The notes under the pieces were generated by a model. That model was not told the origin of the DNA, made no database searches, and saw only the letters and a list, made by a program, of their open reading frames with translations. This document shows positions 52,336 to 61,467 of a DNA stretch of 64,000 bases, in pieces. The DNA is from Bradyrhizobium diazoefficiens (GTDB lineage: Bacteria > Pseudomonadota > Alphaproteobacteria > Rhizobiales > Xanthobacteraceae), in assembly GCF_016599855.1 (NCBI RefSeq), contig NZ_CP067041.1, positions 5,084,001 to 5,148,000 of the forward strand, given 5' to 3'. Position numbers and translations under genes: made by a program. Position 1 is the first letter of the stretch; each line of letters opens with the position of its first letter.

Positions 52336-52695
52336 ATGAGTACAGATTTCAGCATCCGGCCGGTGGGGATACCGGCCCCCGCGCAGATCGTCACGACGTC
52401 AAATTCGGCGGCGAACGATGCGGTGCAAACCGATTTGCCGGCGAGGCAGACGGTCTCCGCGAGCGATACGAGCGCGCCTGTGCGCAATGATTTGCAGAGC
52501 AACGAGAGCATCTCGCGCCAGGTCGTATTCGACCAGGCCGCTGCATCCATGGTCTTCCAGGTCGTCAACGACAAGACCGATGCGGTGGTCAATCAGTTCC
52601 CCGACGAGGCAATGCTGCGCCGGCGGGCTTATTTCCACGCATTGGATTTGAAGTCGGAGCCCTCGCGTCCGCTGAACACGGACCTCAGCGCCTGA
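52336..52695 (+). CDS. FlaG-like protein
   Basis: A 119-residue protein with a Ser/Thr/Ala-rich, disordered N-terminal half and a C-terminal domain VVFDQAAASMVFQVVNDKTD followed by VVNQFPDEAMLRRRAYFHA. This has the strand-turn-strand plus 'Q(I/F)Pxex(A/M)L' pattern of FlaG, a protein linked to filament length. CAGGAGGCTGCC is a good ribosome site for ATG 52336. It lies between flgN and flaF, which supports a flagellar role. Its own promoter is not certain; a GG-N10-GC element near 52218-52231 is a weak candidate. Confidence 0.7.
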   Translation: MSTDFSIRPVGIPAPAQIVTTSNSAANDAVQTDLPARQTVSASDTSAPVRNDLQSNESISRQVVFDQAAASMVFQVVNDKTDAVVNQFPDEAMLRRRAYFHALDLKSEPSRPLNTDLSA

Positions 52696-52698
52696 CGA

Positions 52699-53065
52699 TC
52701 AGGTGTCGAGTGTAGCCTGGGCGGTGTCGAGATAGCTCGAACCGGTTGCGGGATCTGTCACGGCGTTCTTGATCTGCGCCTTGCCTATGTTGGTCAACGT
52801 GAATTTGGTGTCTCCGAAGCGAACCGAGGCGTCCTTGATCAGCACCTGCTGATACTGTGCCGTGCTGCCGCTCTGGTATCTGACCTGGGCGCGAAATCCA
52901 CTGACGTTCGAGACCGTGAGCGAGAAACTTCTTGCCGTCGGCATATGTGCCGTGCCAGGTCCCCTGGTAAAGCGTCGGATCGACCGCCACGTACTTTGTC
53001 TTGCTTGGCGTCGAAAGACCGGCAGCCTTATACGAGCTCGACAAGATGCTCATGAAGTCGGCCAC
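52699..53065 (-). pseudogene. Small flagellar-locus protein gene with 1-base frameshift
   Basis: Two overlapping minus-strand frames together make one protein. The first (from ATG 53065) reads MADFMSILSSSYKAAGLSTP, YVAVDPTLYQGTWHGTYADG then KKF. The second continues naturally as SLTVSNVSGFRAQVRYQSGS, VLIKDASVRFGDTKFTLTNI and ends SYLDTAQATLDT at 52699. An extra base in the short A-run AAA (plus strand 52925-52927) would explain the break. Without repair the first frame ends in unrelated residues. The joined protein (about 121 aa) is a small beta-rich family seen next to flaF in Bradyrhizobium. It may be a true mutation or an assembly error. Confidence 0.75.
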
Positions 53066-53077
53066 GGCTTGTCTCCG

Positions 53078-53446
53078 TCACGGGCGTCCGGACAGGCCGG
53101 CGGCGATGTTTCGGTTGATCTCGATCAGCGGGCGGAAGTGATCGAACTGCGGGCTCATCTGCAGCGCCGCGGTCTGGCTCAGCACGAACACGCTGATATT
53201 GGCGATCTTCTGCCGGACGTCGAGCGGCTGCGGGTTGTTGTCGCGCATCGCTTCGCTGAGGAAGATGGTCCAGAGCTTGCGGTTGAACATCAGGGCCTGC
53301 GTGGTCTGCTCGCTGAACGGGTCGGCGTTGTTGACGGCGTCCTGCAGCTTGTTGGCTGCCTTAAGCAGAGTCTGCGCCTCGATGTCGCGAGGAGATGCGG
53401 TGGTCGTTGCGACACGCGCGTAGGCCGAGGCAGCAGAATTCGACAT
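53078..53446 (-). CDS. flaF: Flagellar biosynthesis regulator FlaF
   Basis: A 122-residue FlaF from ATG 53446 (an ATG one codon upstream is possible). The signature blocks SNSAASAYARV, SPRDIEAQTLLKAANKLQDA, ALMFNRKLWTIFLSEAMRDN and KIANISVFVLSQTA are clear. FlaF promotes flagellin production or export and usually works with FlbT, whose gene is absent here. It lies between the frameshifted gene and the first flagellin, in the same direction as both. Confidence 0.93.
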   Translation of the reverse strand: MSNSAASAYARVATTTASPRDIEAQTLLKAANKLQDAVNNADPFSEQTTQALMFNRKLWTIFLSEAMRDNNPQPLDVRQKIANISVFVLSQTAALQMSPQFDHFRPLIEINRNIAAGLSGRP

Positions 53447-53675
53447 CAATCACACCTTGGAGGTTACCTAGCCCGTTGAACGCGCTTAAGGATTTGTTTC
53501 CCAACCCTAGGCAGCTCCGCTTAAGATTTGCTTACGCGGGTGCTTGGAAGAACTCCGGATTATTACGGGTCGCGGGGTCCTTCGTCGTTCGCGAAGCTAG
53601 ATCCGCACATGCAAGCTGTAAACACGCCTCGCATGCTGCGCACCAATCTCAGCTAACCTTGCCTTAGCGATCTCC

Positions 53676-53708
53676 GTAAAAAGAACGGCGGAGCGCTAGC
53701 CCCGCCGC
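53676..53708 (-). terminator. Terminator of flagellin gene 1
   Basis: On the minus strand CGGCGGGG-CTAGCG-CTCCGCCG followed by TTCTTTTTACGG, 33 bases after the stop. It is similar to, but less perfect than, the terminators after the other three flagellins. Confidence 0.7.
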
Positions 53709-53740
53709 GATGTTTCGAGTTGCGATCTTGCGCCGCGAAA

Positions 53741-55981
53741 TTAGCGGAGCAGCTGGAGCACGCTCTGCTGCGACTGGTTGGCGAGCGATAGCGCGGAGAC
53801 CGCGATCGACTGGCGGGTCGACAGCGCCTGGCTGTTGGCCGCTTCCTCGTTGGTGTCGGCCAGCGTCAGGTTGGACGAGCCGGTCTGCAGCACGTTGATC
53901 AGGTTCTTGGAGAAGTCCTGGCGCACCTGCACGATTGACAGGTTCGAGCCTAGCGCCGAACCCTCCGAGCGCAGCGTACTCGAGGCCGCGTTCAGGCTGG
54001 TGAGGACCTTGTTGGTCGCACCGTTGTCGATGAAGTCGACGCCGTTGACGAGGTTGCTGAGGCCGAGGCCCGCCGCGTTGAACACCACGCCGTTGATGCC
54101 GAGCGTGGAGCTGCCGGTCTCGTTGAAGATGAGCTTCAGCGTATCGCCGTTGAGCAGGTTGACGCCGTTGAAAGAGGCGTCCTGCGAGGTCGTGTCGATC
54201 TGTGCCAGGATATTGTTGAACTGGTTGACGAGGTTCGAGCGCGCCGTCTGCGCGACCGGATCCTGGATCGGCGGCTGGGCCGTCGTGAAGGCAACCGTAC
54301 CGGTGATCGTGCCACCGACGACGCCGCCGGCAGTCACCGAGCCGAGCGTCGAGGAGGCGTATTCGTTGACAGTGGTGATCGTGAGCACGCCGTTGGCATC
54401 GATCGTCGCCGTCAGGTGGTTCGCCTGAAGCTGCGAGTTCAGCTGATCGAGCGTCTTGACGGTGCCGTTTGTGCCGTCACCGAAGGTGACGTTGACCGGC
54501 GTGCCGCCGTTGAAGGAGGTAAACGTCAGGGTCTTGCCCGATATGCTCCCTGCGCCCGGCGCGCGTCCCGCGGTGAACGCCGTGCCGGTGCCGGTGGGGC
54601 CGGTCAGACCGAACGAGGACAGCGCGTTGCCCGTTCCGGTGATCGACAGATCCGCCGTGGTGCCGGTGCTGAGTTTGAGAGCGCCGTTCACGACCGAGGA
54701 CAGCGACGAACCGCTTGCCGCAACCACGGCACCGCCGCTGACGATGCCGGCGCCCGACGCCAGATCGAGAGCATTCAGCGAATCCTGAACGGTGCCGCCC
54801 TGGAGATAGACGACGGAGTTGCCGCTGTTGTCCGTGACGATGTTGCCGATCTTGGTGGACCCCGTCGGAGCGGCAGCAGGCACGGCAGCGTTTTTGAACG
54901 TGACCGTCTTGCCGTCCACATTGAGCGTTGAGCCGTCCTGAACCAAGGTGCCCAGCGTCGCCGAGGTCGTCAGGCGCGCTTTGGTCACATTGACATTGCC
55001 GGAGCCGGTCGCGGTCGTCAGACCGAGCGCCTTGAGGAAGTCGGCCTTGCCCGTGATGCTGAGGTCGGAGCCCGTACCAGTGGTGAGGGTGAGAACGCCG
55101 GAGGCGATGGAAGCGTTGGCGCCCGACGAGTTCGACAGCGTCGCGGTACCGCCCGTGATGGCAGCCTTTTGCACGCCACTTGCGAGGTCGATCGCATCCG
55201 TCACATCCTGGACGGTTGCGGCCGGGGCGGCGTTCGTGCCGAGATAAACCGTCGAGTTGCCATTGCCGTCGGTGACGACGTTGTTGTTCTTGCCGGAGCC
55301 GGCAGGAACGTTGGCGGCCGCAGGCGCAGCGCCGGCCCTGAAGGTGATGGTCTTGCCGTCGACGACGAGCACATCGCCGTCCGACGGAGCACCGTTCGCC
55401 GCGATAGTGGTCGCGCTGGGTGCACCGAGCAGAGTCAGACCCGCAGCCAGGCTGGCCGCGGTGCCTGCACCGTCAGGAGCAGCCGAACCGACGAGCGACT
55501 GCGAGATGCCGCCGAGGGTGGTCGCGGTGGTGGCCGGAGTCGTGCCGCCAGCGGTACCGTTGGTGACGACATTGCCGGTTGCAGTTGCGTAGGTATAGCT
55601 CGTCGTGCCGCGAAGGTCGGCAGGCGTCGCGCCGGGGATCGTGGTCGAGATGTTCGACTTGGTCGAGTAGCCGACCGTCGTCTGGAGCGCCTGGTTGGCG
55701 ATCGACTTGGCGCTGTCGATCAGCTTCTGCAGCGAGGTGATGCCGGTATTGGCGGCCTGCAACACCTGCACACCGTTGTTGATGCCATCGAGGAGATTGC
55801 TAATGTCGCTCGCCCTGTTGTCCAGCCCCTGTGCCGTGAAGAAGTTGGTCGGGTTGTCGAGCGCGGTGTTGACCTTTTTCCCGGTCGAAAGGCGCTGCTG
55901 CGTCGTGGACAGTAGATCGGCCGTCGATTGCAGCGACAACAGGTTCTGGCGAACTGACGCCGAGAGAACGATGTTGGACAT
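53741..55981 (-). CDS. fliC1: Flagellin, long form (copy 1)
   Basis: A 746-residue flagellin, about twice the usual rhizobial length. The N-terminal D0/D1 helices (MSNIVLSASVRQNLLSLQST; DNPTNFFTAQGLDNRASDIS) and the C-terminal D0 (QVRQDFSKNLINVLQTGSSN; ALSLANQSQQSVLQLLR) are conserved with the other copies. The 400-residue centre holds repeated modules (VDGKT(I/V)TF, then NxVTDxxGNSxVYL, then LSITGxxxxLxxxGLT) resembling flagellin 'IN' motifs. Long flagellins of this type form the thick subpolar filament of Bradyrhizobium. It has its own terminator. It is the most divergent copy. Confidence 0.95.
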   Translation of the reverse strand: MSNIVLSASVRQNLLSLQSTADLLSTTQQRLSTGKKVNTALDNPTNFFTAQGLDNRASDISNLLDGINNGVQVLQAANTGITSLQKLIDSAKSIANQALQTTVGYSTKSNISTTIPGATPADLRGTTSYTYATATGNVVTNGTAGGTTPATTATTLGGISQSLVGSAAPDGAGTAASLAAGLTLLGAPSATTIAANGAPSDGDVLVVDGKTITFRAGAAPAAANVPAGSGKNNNVVTDGNGNSTVYLGTNAAPAATVQDVTDAIDLASGVQKAAITGGTATLSNSSGANASIASGVLTLTTGTGSDLSITGKADFLKALGLTTATGSGNVNVTKARLTTSATLGTLVQDGSTLNVDGKTVTFKNAAVPAAAPTGSTKIGNIVTDNSGNSVVYLQGGTVQDSLNALDLASGAGIVSGGAVVAASGSSLSSVVNGALKLSTGTTADLSITGTGNALSSFGLTGPTGTGTAFTAGRAPGAGSISGKTLTFTSFNGGTPVNVTFGDGTNGTVKTLDQLNSQLQANHLTATIDANGVLTITTVNEYASSTLGSVTAGGVVGGTITGTVAFTTAQPPIQDPVAQTARSNLVNQFNNILAQIDTTSQDASFNGVNLLNGDTLKLIFNETGSSTLGINGVVFNAAGLGLSNLVNGVDFIDNGATNKVLTSLNAASSTLRSEGSALGSNLSIVQVRQDFSKNLINVLQTGSSNLTLADTNEEAANSQALSTRQSIAVSALSLANQSQQSVLQLLR

Positions 55982-56165
55982 TGGCGGGTCTTCCTCTTGA
56001 ACCGGATACGAATCGGGCTCGCCGATCTGGAAAGCGGGCTTTTGTCCAGTTGTAGGGTCTGTCCTTTAAAGTATGGTTAACGCCGGTTTAATGGTTAGGG
56101 TTAATGCCGGGTTAGTGCCCCTCCCCGCCTGAGGACGCAGAATCTGCGAGGTCCTGACGGCAACG

Positions 56166-56194
56166 AAAAAGCGGCGGGGCCAAAGCCCCGCCGC
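56166..56194 (-). terminator. Terminator of flagellin gene 2
   Basis: GCGGCGGGGC-TTTG-GCCCCGCCGC followed by TTTTTCG on the minus strand, 30 bases after the stop. Confidence 0.9.
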
Positions 56195-56224
56195 TCTCTT
56201 TTGTCTTGTGATTTCTGCTACTTA

Positions 56225-58471
56225 CTACCGGAGCAGCTGGAGCACGCTCTGCTGCGATGTGTTGGCCAGCGACAGCGCGGAGACCGCGATCGACTGGCGG
56301 GTCGACAGCGCTTGGCTGTTGGCGGCTTCCTCGTTGGTATCGGCCAGCGTCAGGTTGGACGAGCCGGTCTGAAGCACGTTGATCAGGTTCTTGTTGAAGT
56401 CCTGACGCACCTGCACGACCGAGAGGTTCGAACCGAGGGTCGAGGCTTCCGACCGCAGCGTGCTCGACGCCGCGCTCAGATTGGCCAGCACCTTGTTGGT
56501 GGCGGAGTTGTCGATGAAGTCGGTGCCCTGCACCAGGCCGGCCAGACCCAGACCCTTCGAGTTGAAGGTCACGCCGGTGATGTTCAGATTCGACTTGGCG
56601 GTCTCGTCGAACACCAGCTTGAGCTGGTCGCCATTGAGCAGGTTGACACCGTTGAAGGAGGCATCCGTCGAAGTCGTTTCGATCTGCGACAGGATGTTGT
56701 TGTACTGGGACACCAGGTTGGTACGGATGGCCTGAGCCACCGCGTCAGCAACGGGCGCACTCGCGGTCGACCAGTTCAAGGTCGAGGTGATCGTGCCGCC
56801 GATCGTGCCGCCGGCGGCGGCCGAGCCGAGGGTCGACGACGCATAGTCGTTGGTGGCCGAGACCGTGAGCAGGCCGTTGGCATCGATCGTTGCCGACAGA
56901 TTGTTGGCCTGCAGCGCGGTGTTGAGCTGATCGAGCGTCTTGACCGTGCCGCCGGTGCCGTCGCCGAAGGTGATGTTGACCGCCGCGCCGCCGTTGAAGG
57001 AGGTGAAGGTCAAGGTCTTGCCTGAGATGCTGCCGGCTGCGGCCGCACGGCTCGCCGTGAAGGCGGTGCCCCTGCCGGTCGAACCGGTGAGACCGAACAC
57101 GGACAGCGCGTTGCCGGTGCCGGTGATCGCCAGGTCGGCATTGATGCCGGTCGACAGCCTGAGCTGACCAGCGTTGACCGACGAAGCGGTCTGGCCCAAA
57201 GCCGTCGTCACGGTTGCACTACCGCCGGAGATGGTTGCCGCCTGCGCGCCGGTGGCGAGGTCGATGGCCTTCAACAGATCGGCGATGGTACCGGTTTGCA
57301 GATAGACCGTCGAGTTGCCGCTGCCGTCGGTGACAACGTTGCCGGACACACCGAAGCCGGAGGCAAGCGAAGCGCTGGCCGGCGTCGAAGTATCCTTGAA
57401 CGCAATGACGTGCCCATCGACGTCCAGGGTCGAGCCCGCCTGAACAAGCGCGCTGACGCTGCTCGCGTTGGTCGACCGCGCTACCTGGATCGTCGTGTTA
57501 GCAGAGCCCGTCGAACTCGTGAGCCCCAGCGCGGCGAGATCGTCAGCCTTGCCGGTAATCGCGAGGTCTGCTCCCGTGCTGCTGCGCAGGACGAATGTCC
57601 CGGGCGGAATGCCCGAGGGAGTCTGACCGGTCGGATTCGACACGTTCGCGGTGCCATTGGTGTTCGTCGCAACGGCAACACCGCTTGCGAAGTCGAACGC
57701 CGTCGCAAAGTCGAGGACTTCGGTGTTGGCATTGAGATAGATGATTGAGTTGCCGTTACCGTCATTGACGACGTTGTGGTAAACGCCGCTCGTGCCGGAG
57801 GTGAGGCTCTGCGACGTCGGCGTGGCCGCGGCCTTTATCGTGACCGTCTTGCCATTGACGGTGAACGTATCGCCGTCGGCGAATGGGCTGTTGGCCTGCG
57901 TCGTCAGCGCGCCAGCTGCGCCGTAAAGAAGCGTGCTACCGCTAATGGGGTTGGACGAGTTGTCGTTCACCGTGGCACCCGTCAGGGTTCCCTGTGCCCC
58001 GCCGAGCTTGGTCGTCGAGGTCACCGGTGTTACGCCACCAGCGGCGCCGGTGAAAAGCACGTTGGTCAGCGCGGTCGCGCTCGAATAAGTCGTGGTGCCA
58101 CGCAGGTCGGAAGCGGTCGCGCCGGCAACCGTGGTCGAGACGTTCGACTTGGACGAATAGCCGACCGTGGTCTGGAGCGCCTGGTTGGCGATCGACTTGG
58201 CGCTGTCGATCAGCTTGGACAGCGAGCTGATGCCGGTGTTCGCGGCCTGGAGCACCTGGACGCCGTTGGCGATGCCATCGAGCAGGTTGTTGATGTCGCT
58301 GGCGCGGTTTTCGAGCGACTGCGCGGTGAAATAGTTGGTCGGGTTGTCGAGAGCCGAGTTGACGCTCTTGCCGGTGGCCAGACGGTTCTGGGTGGTGGCG
58401 AGCAGGTCAGCCGTCGACTGAAGCGACAGCAGGTTCTGACGAACCGACGCAGAAAGTACAATGTCGGACAT
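56225..58471 (-). CDS. fliC2: Flagellin, long form (copy 2)
   Basis: A 748-residue flagellin with the start at ATG 58471 (MSDIVLSASVRQNLLSLQST), matching the N-terminus of the other copies; an upstream in-frame ATG would add 13 unrelated residues. The terminal D0/D1 domains are nearly identical to copies 3 and 4, while the centre diverges, with modules starting FTVNGKTVTIKAAATP, LDVDGHVIAFKDTST and SISGKTLTFTSFNGGA. The last module and the region up to TSQQSVLQLLR are shared with copies 3 and 4. It ends in a strong terminator, so it is a single-gene unit. Confidence 0.95.
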   Translation of the reverse strand: MSDIVLSASVRQNLLSLQSTADLLATTQNRLATGKSVNSALDNPTNYFTAQSLENRASDINNLLDGIANGVQVLQAANTGISSLSKLIDSAKSIANQALQTTVGYSSKSNVSTTVAGATASDLRGTTTYSSATALTNVLFTGAAGGVTPVTSTTKLGGAQGTLTGATVNDNSSNPISGSTLLYGAAGALTTQANSPFADGDTFTVNGKTVTIKAAATPTSQSLTSGTSGVYHNVVNDGNGNSIIYLNANTEVLDFATAFDFASGVAVATNTNGTANVSNPTGQTPSGIPPGTFVLRSSTGADLAITGKADDLAALGLTSSTGSANTTIQVARSTNASSVSALVQAGSTLDVDGHVIAFKDTSTPASASLASGFGVSGNVVTDGSGNSTVYLQTGTIADLLKAIDLATGAQAATISGGSATVTTALGQTASSVNAGQLRLSTGINADLAITGTGNALSVFGLTGSTGRGTAFTASRAAAAGSISGKTLTFTSFNGGAAVNITFGDGTGGTVKTLDQLNTALQANNLSATIDANGLLTVSATNDYASSTLGSAAAGGTIGGTITSTLNWSTASAPVADAVAQAIRTNLVSQYNNILSQIETTSTDASFNGVNLLNGDQLKLVFDETAKSNLNITGVTFNSKGLGLAGLVQGTDFIDNSATNKVLANLSAASSTLRSEASTLGSNLSVVQVRQDFNKNLINVLQTGSSNLTLADTNEEAANSQALSTRQSIAVSALSLANTSQQSVLQLLR

Positions 58472-58767
58472 TTCATCCCTTCTGGGAACGCGTGCTGCTT
58501 CGTCTGCCAAGCGATGGGACGATCTTAAGGCAAGACGTCTAACAGAGCATGAATTTGGAACCCGCTGCTTCAGCCTCGCTTCGCGATCAAGGCTCTGAAC
58601 CCGCTATGCTCCGAGTTCGCCTCGCGGAAATGATCGTACTTTGCGCGACGATTTTCGCGTTTGCGACCCTTTAACCATAACAGGAAGTTGGCGATTGTTC
58701 GCACGGGGAAGCGATCAGCCTCTCGCCTTTGCCAGTCCGACGCTAGGATTCACCAACCCTCCGCATA

Positions 58768-58797
58768 AAAAAGCGGCGGGGCCGAAGCCCCGCCGCC
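58768..58797 (-). terminator. Terminator of flagellin gene 3
   Basis: GCGGCGGGGC-TTCG-GCCCCGCCGC followed by TTTTTTATGCGG on the minus strand. The stem is identical to that of the other strong flagellin terminators. Confidence 0.92.
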
Positions 58798-58824
58798 CTG
58801 TTGGTATTGCGATGCTGGCCGCTA

Positions 58825-61137
58825 TTAGCGGAGCAGCTGGAGCACGCTCTGCTGCGATGTGTTGGCCAGCGACAGCGCGGAGACCGCGATTGACTGGCGG
58901 GTCGACAGCGCCTGGCTGTTGGCGGCTTCCTCGTTGGTATCGGCCAGCGTCAGGTTGGACGAGCCGGTCTGCAGCACGTTGATCAAGTTCTTGTTGAAGT
59001 CCTGACGGATCTGCACGACCGACAGGTTCGAGCCGAGGGTGGAGGCTTCCGATCGCAGCGTACTCGAGGCCGAGTTCAAGCTGACCAGCACCTTGTTGGT
59101 GGCGGAGTTGTCGATGAAGTCGGTGCCCTGCACCAGGCCCGCCAGACCCAGACCCTTCGAGTTGAAGGTCACGCCGGTGATGTTGAGGCTCGACTTGGCG
59201 GTCTCGTCGAACACCAGCTTGAGCTGGTCGCCGTTGAGCAGGTTGACGCCGTTGAACGAAGCGTCCACCGAGGTCGTGTCGATCTGCGTCAAGATGTTGT
59301 TGTACTGTGACACCAGGTTGGTACGGGTGGCCTGGGCAACCGCGTCAGCAACCGGCGCGGTGGCATTCGACCAGGTCAGCGCCGTGGTGAGCGTGCCGCC
59401 GATCGTGCCGCCGGCGGTGGCCGAGCCGATCGTCGACGACGCGTACTCGTTGGTCGTCGAGACCGTGAGCAGGCCGTTGGCATCGATCGTTGCCGACAGA
59501 TTGTTGGCCTGCAGCGCGGTGTTGAGCTGATCGAGCGTCTTGACCGTGCCGTTGGTGCCGTCGCCGAAGGTGACATTGACTGCCGTGCCGCCGTTGAAGG
59601 AGGTGAAGGTCAAGGTCTTGCCTGAGATGCTGCCGGTTGCGGCCGCGCGGCTCGCCGTGAAGGCAGTGCCCGTGCCGGTCGAACCGGTGAGACCGAGCGC
59701 GGACAGCGCATTGCCCGAACCGGTGATCGACAGATCCGAGTTCGCACCCGTCGAGATGTGCAGCGCGCCGGCGACGATCGAGGAGTTGGTCTGGCCCGAA
59801 GCGGTGCTCAGCGTCGCGGTACCGCCGGAGTTGGATGCGGTCTGCACGCCGGTGGCGAGATCGACCGCGCTCAGGATGTCAGCGACGGTGCCCTTGTTCA
59901 GGTAAACCGTCGAATTGCCGCTGCCATCGGTGACCACGTTACCGGCGACGCCGGAGCCGGACGGCACGTTCGCCGCCGCCGGCGTGCCGCCGTTCTTGAA
60001 CGTGATGGTCTTGCCGTTGACGTTCAGGGTCGAGCCGTCGGTGATCAACGAACCCAGGCTGCCCGAGCTGGTCGTGCGGGCCGCCGTGATGGTCGTATTG
60101 CCGGAACCGGTCGCGGTGGTCAGGCCGAGAGCCTTCAGGATGTCGGCCTTGCCGGTGACGCTGAGATCGGCGCCGGTCGAGCTGTCCAGCGTGATCTTGC
60201 CGGCGGCGATCGCGGCGGCGGTCTGGCTGGTGTTGTTGGCATTGATCGTCGCAACGCCTGCTGCGATCGTGGCGCCGCGGGTACCAGCCGCGAGGTCGAT
60301 CGTCTTCAGGATGTCGCCGACGGTCGCGGTCGAGTTGGTCGCACTCGCACCCAGATAGACGATCGAATTGCCATTGCCGTCCGTGGCGATGCTGCCGGTG
60401 CCGCCGCCGTCCACACCATAACCCGCTGGCAGGCTGTTGGGTGAACCTGCGATACCCGGAGCTGCACCGGCCTTGAAGGTGATGCTGTGGCCATCGACGG
60501 TCAGAGTCGTGCCGTCGGTGAAGAGCGTGGCCGCACCAGTGCTCAGACCGGAGGTCGCGCCCGCCAGGCCGTCACCATAGATCAGCGTACCCGCGGTGAT
60601 GTTGGCCGCACCACCGCTGTTGTTGTCGGTGACTGCGGAGCTTGCCGTCACGGACGCGAGCGTGCCGCCGAGCGTGGTGCTCGAGGTGGCGGCGTTGGCA
60701 CCACCGGCCGTGCCGTCGAACAGCACGTTGGTCAGCGCGGTCGCGCTCGAATAGGTCGTGGTGCCGCGCAGGTCGGTTGAGGTCGCGCCAGCGATCGTGG
60801 TCGAGACGTTCGACTTGGTCGAGTAGCCGACCGTGGTCTGGAGCGCCTGGTTGGCAATCGACTTCGCGCTGTCGAGCAGCTTCTGGAGCGAGGTGATGCC
60901 GGTGTTGGCGGCCTGGAGCACCTGAACGCCGTTGGCGATGCCATCGAGCAGGTTGTTGATGTCGCTGGCGCGGTTGTCGAGCGACTGTGCCGTGAAGAAG
61001 TTGGTGGGATTGTCGAGCGCCGAGTTCACCTTCTTGCCAGTCGACAGACGGGACTGGGTGGTGGCGAGCAGGTCGGCGGTGGACTGCAGGGAGAGCAGGT
61101 TCTGACGAACCGACGCAGAGAGAACGATACCGGACAT
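58825..61137 (-). CDS. fliC3: Flagellin, long form (copy 3)
   Basis: A 770-residue flagellin, the longest of the four, from ATG 61137 (MSGIVLSASVRQNLLSLQST). The first 160 residues equal those of copy 4 except for one residue (SASV versus SSSV). Central modules are TLTVDGHSITFKAGAAP, TLNVNGKTITFKNGGTP and SISGKTLTFTSFNGGT, each followed by a D(G/N)xGNSxVYL strand and an LS(V/I)TGxxxxLxALGLT strand. A ribosome site (AGAAGGG) is present. A CTAACA-N4-GTGAAA element upstream is shared with copy 4. Confidence 0.95.
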   Translation of the reverse strand: MSGIVLSASVRQNLLSLQSTADLLATTQSRLSTGKKVNSALDNPTNFFTAQSLDNRASDINNLLDGIANGVQVLQAANTGITSLQKLLDSAKSIANQALQTTVGYSTKSNVSTTIAGATSTDLRGTTTYSSATALTNVLFDGTAGGANAATSSTTLGGTLASVTASSAVTDNNSGGAANITAGTLIYGDGLAGATSGLSTGAATLFTDGTTLTVDGHSITFKAGAAPGIAGSPNSLPAGYGVDGGGTGSIATDGNGNSIVYLGASATNSTATVGDILKTIDLAAGTRGATIAAGVATINANNTSQTAAAIAAGKITLDSSTGADLSVTGKADILKALGLTTATGSGNTTITAARTTSSGSLGSLITDGSTLNVNGKTITFKNGGTPAAANVPSGSGVAGNVVTDGSGNSTVYLNKGTVADILSAVDLATGVQTASNSGGTATLSTASGQTNSSIVAGALHISTGANSDLSITGSGNALSALGLTGSTGTGTAFTASRAAATGSISGKTLTFTSFNGGTAVNVTFGDGTNGTVKTLDQLNTALQANNLSATIDANGLLTVSTTNEYASSTIGSATAGGTIGGTLTTALTWSNATAPVADAVAQATRTNLVSQYNNILTQIDTTSVDASFNGVNLLNGDQLKLVFDETAKSSLNITGVTFNSKGLGLAGLVQGTDFIDNSATNKVLVSLNSASSTLRSEASTLGSNLSVVQIRQDFNKNLINVLQTGSSNLTLADTNEEAANSQALSTRQSIAVSALSLANTSQQSVLQLLR

Positions 61138-61405
61138 GACTTTTACCCTTCTGGTAGCTAACGCGTCTTCGTTCGATCGCAATGGATCGAGTGACGCGGA
61201 CAGCCTGCGCGGACATGGCTAACAAAGGGTGAAACGCGCTCGGGAACCCTAAGCGCCGGTTCACCATGAAGTGGCGGGAGCGCATTGGCGTCGGTGACGA
61301 TTAACCTGAAATTCCTAGGGTTTTCGCGGCGTTTGCTTTCCGTTAACCATAACCGAGAGTTACTTTTTCGGAAGCCGCCTCACCGCTGCTCTGATTGCCT
61401 TGCGC

Positions 61406-61438
61406 AAAAAGAAAGCGGCGGGGCCGAAGCCCCGCCGC
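61406..61438 (-). terminator. Terminator of flagellin gene 4
   Basis: GCGGCGGGGC-TTCG-GCCCCGCCGC followed by TTTCTTTTTGCG on the minus strand, 30 bases after the stop. Confidence 0.9.
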
Positions 61439-61467
61439 AATGTCTTGCTTGCGATGTCTGCCGCTTA

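Noticed and set aside
56030..56047. Sigma-54-like element upstream of flagellin copy 1
   Set aside because: The spacing GG-N10-GC fits, but the flanking bases (TGGACA, CCGCT) are far from the consensus and the element is not conserved before the other copies.
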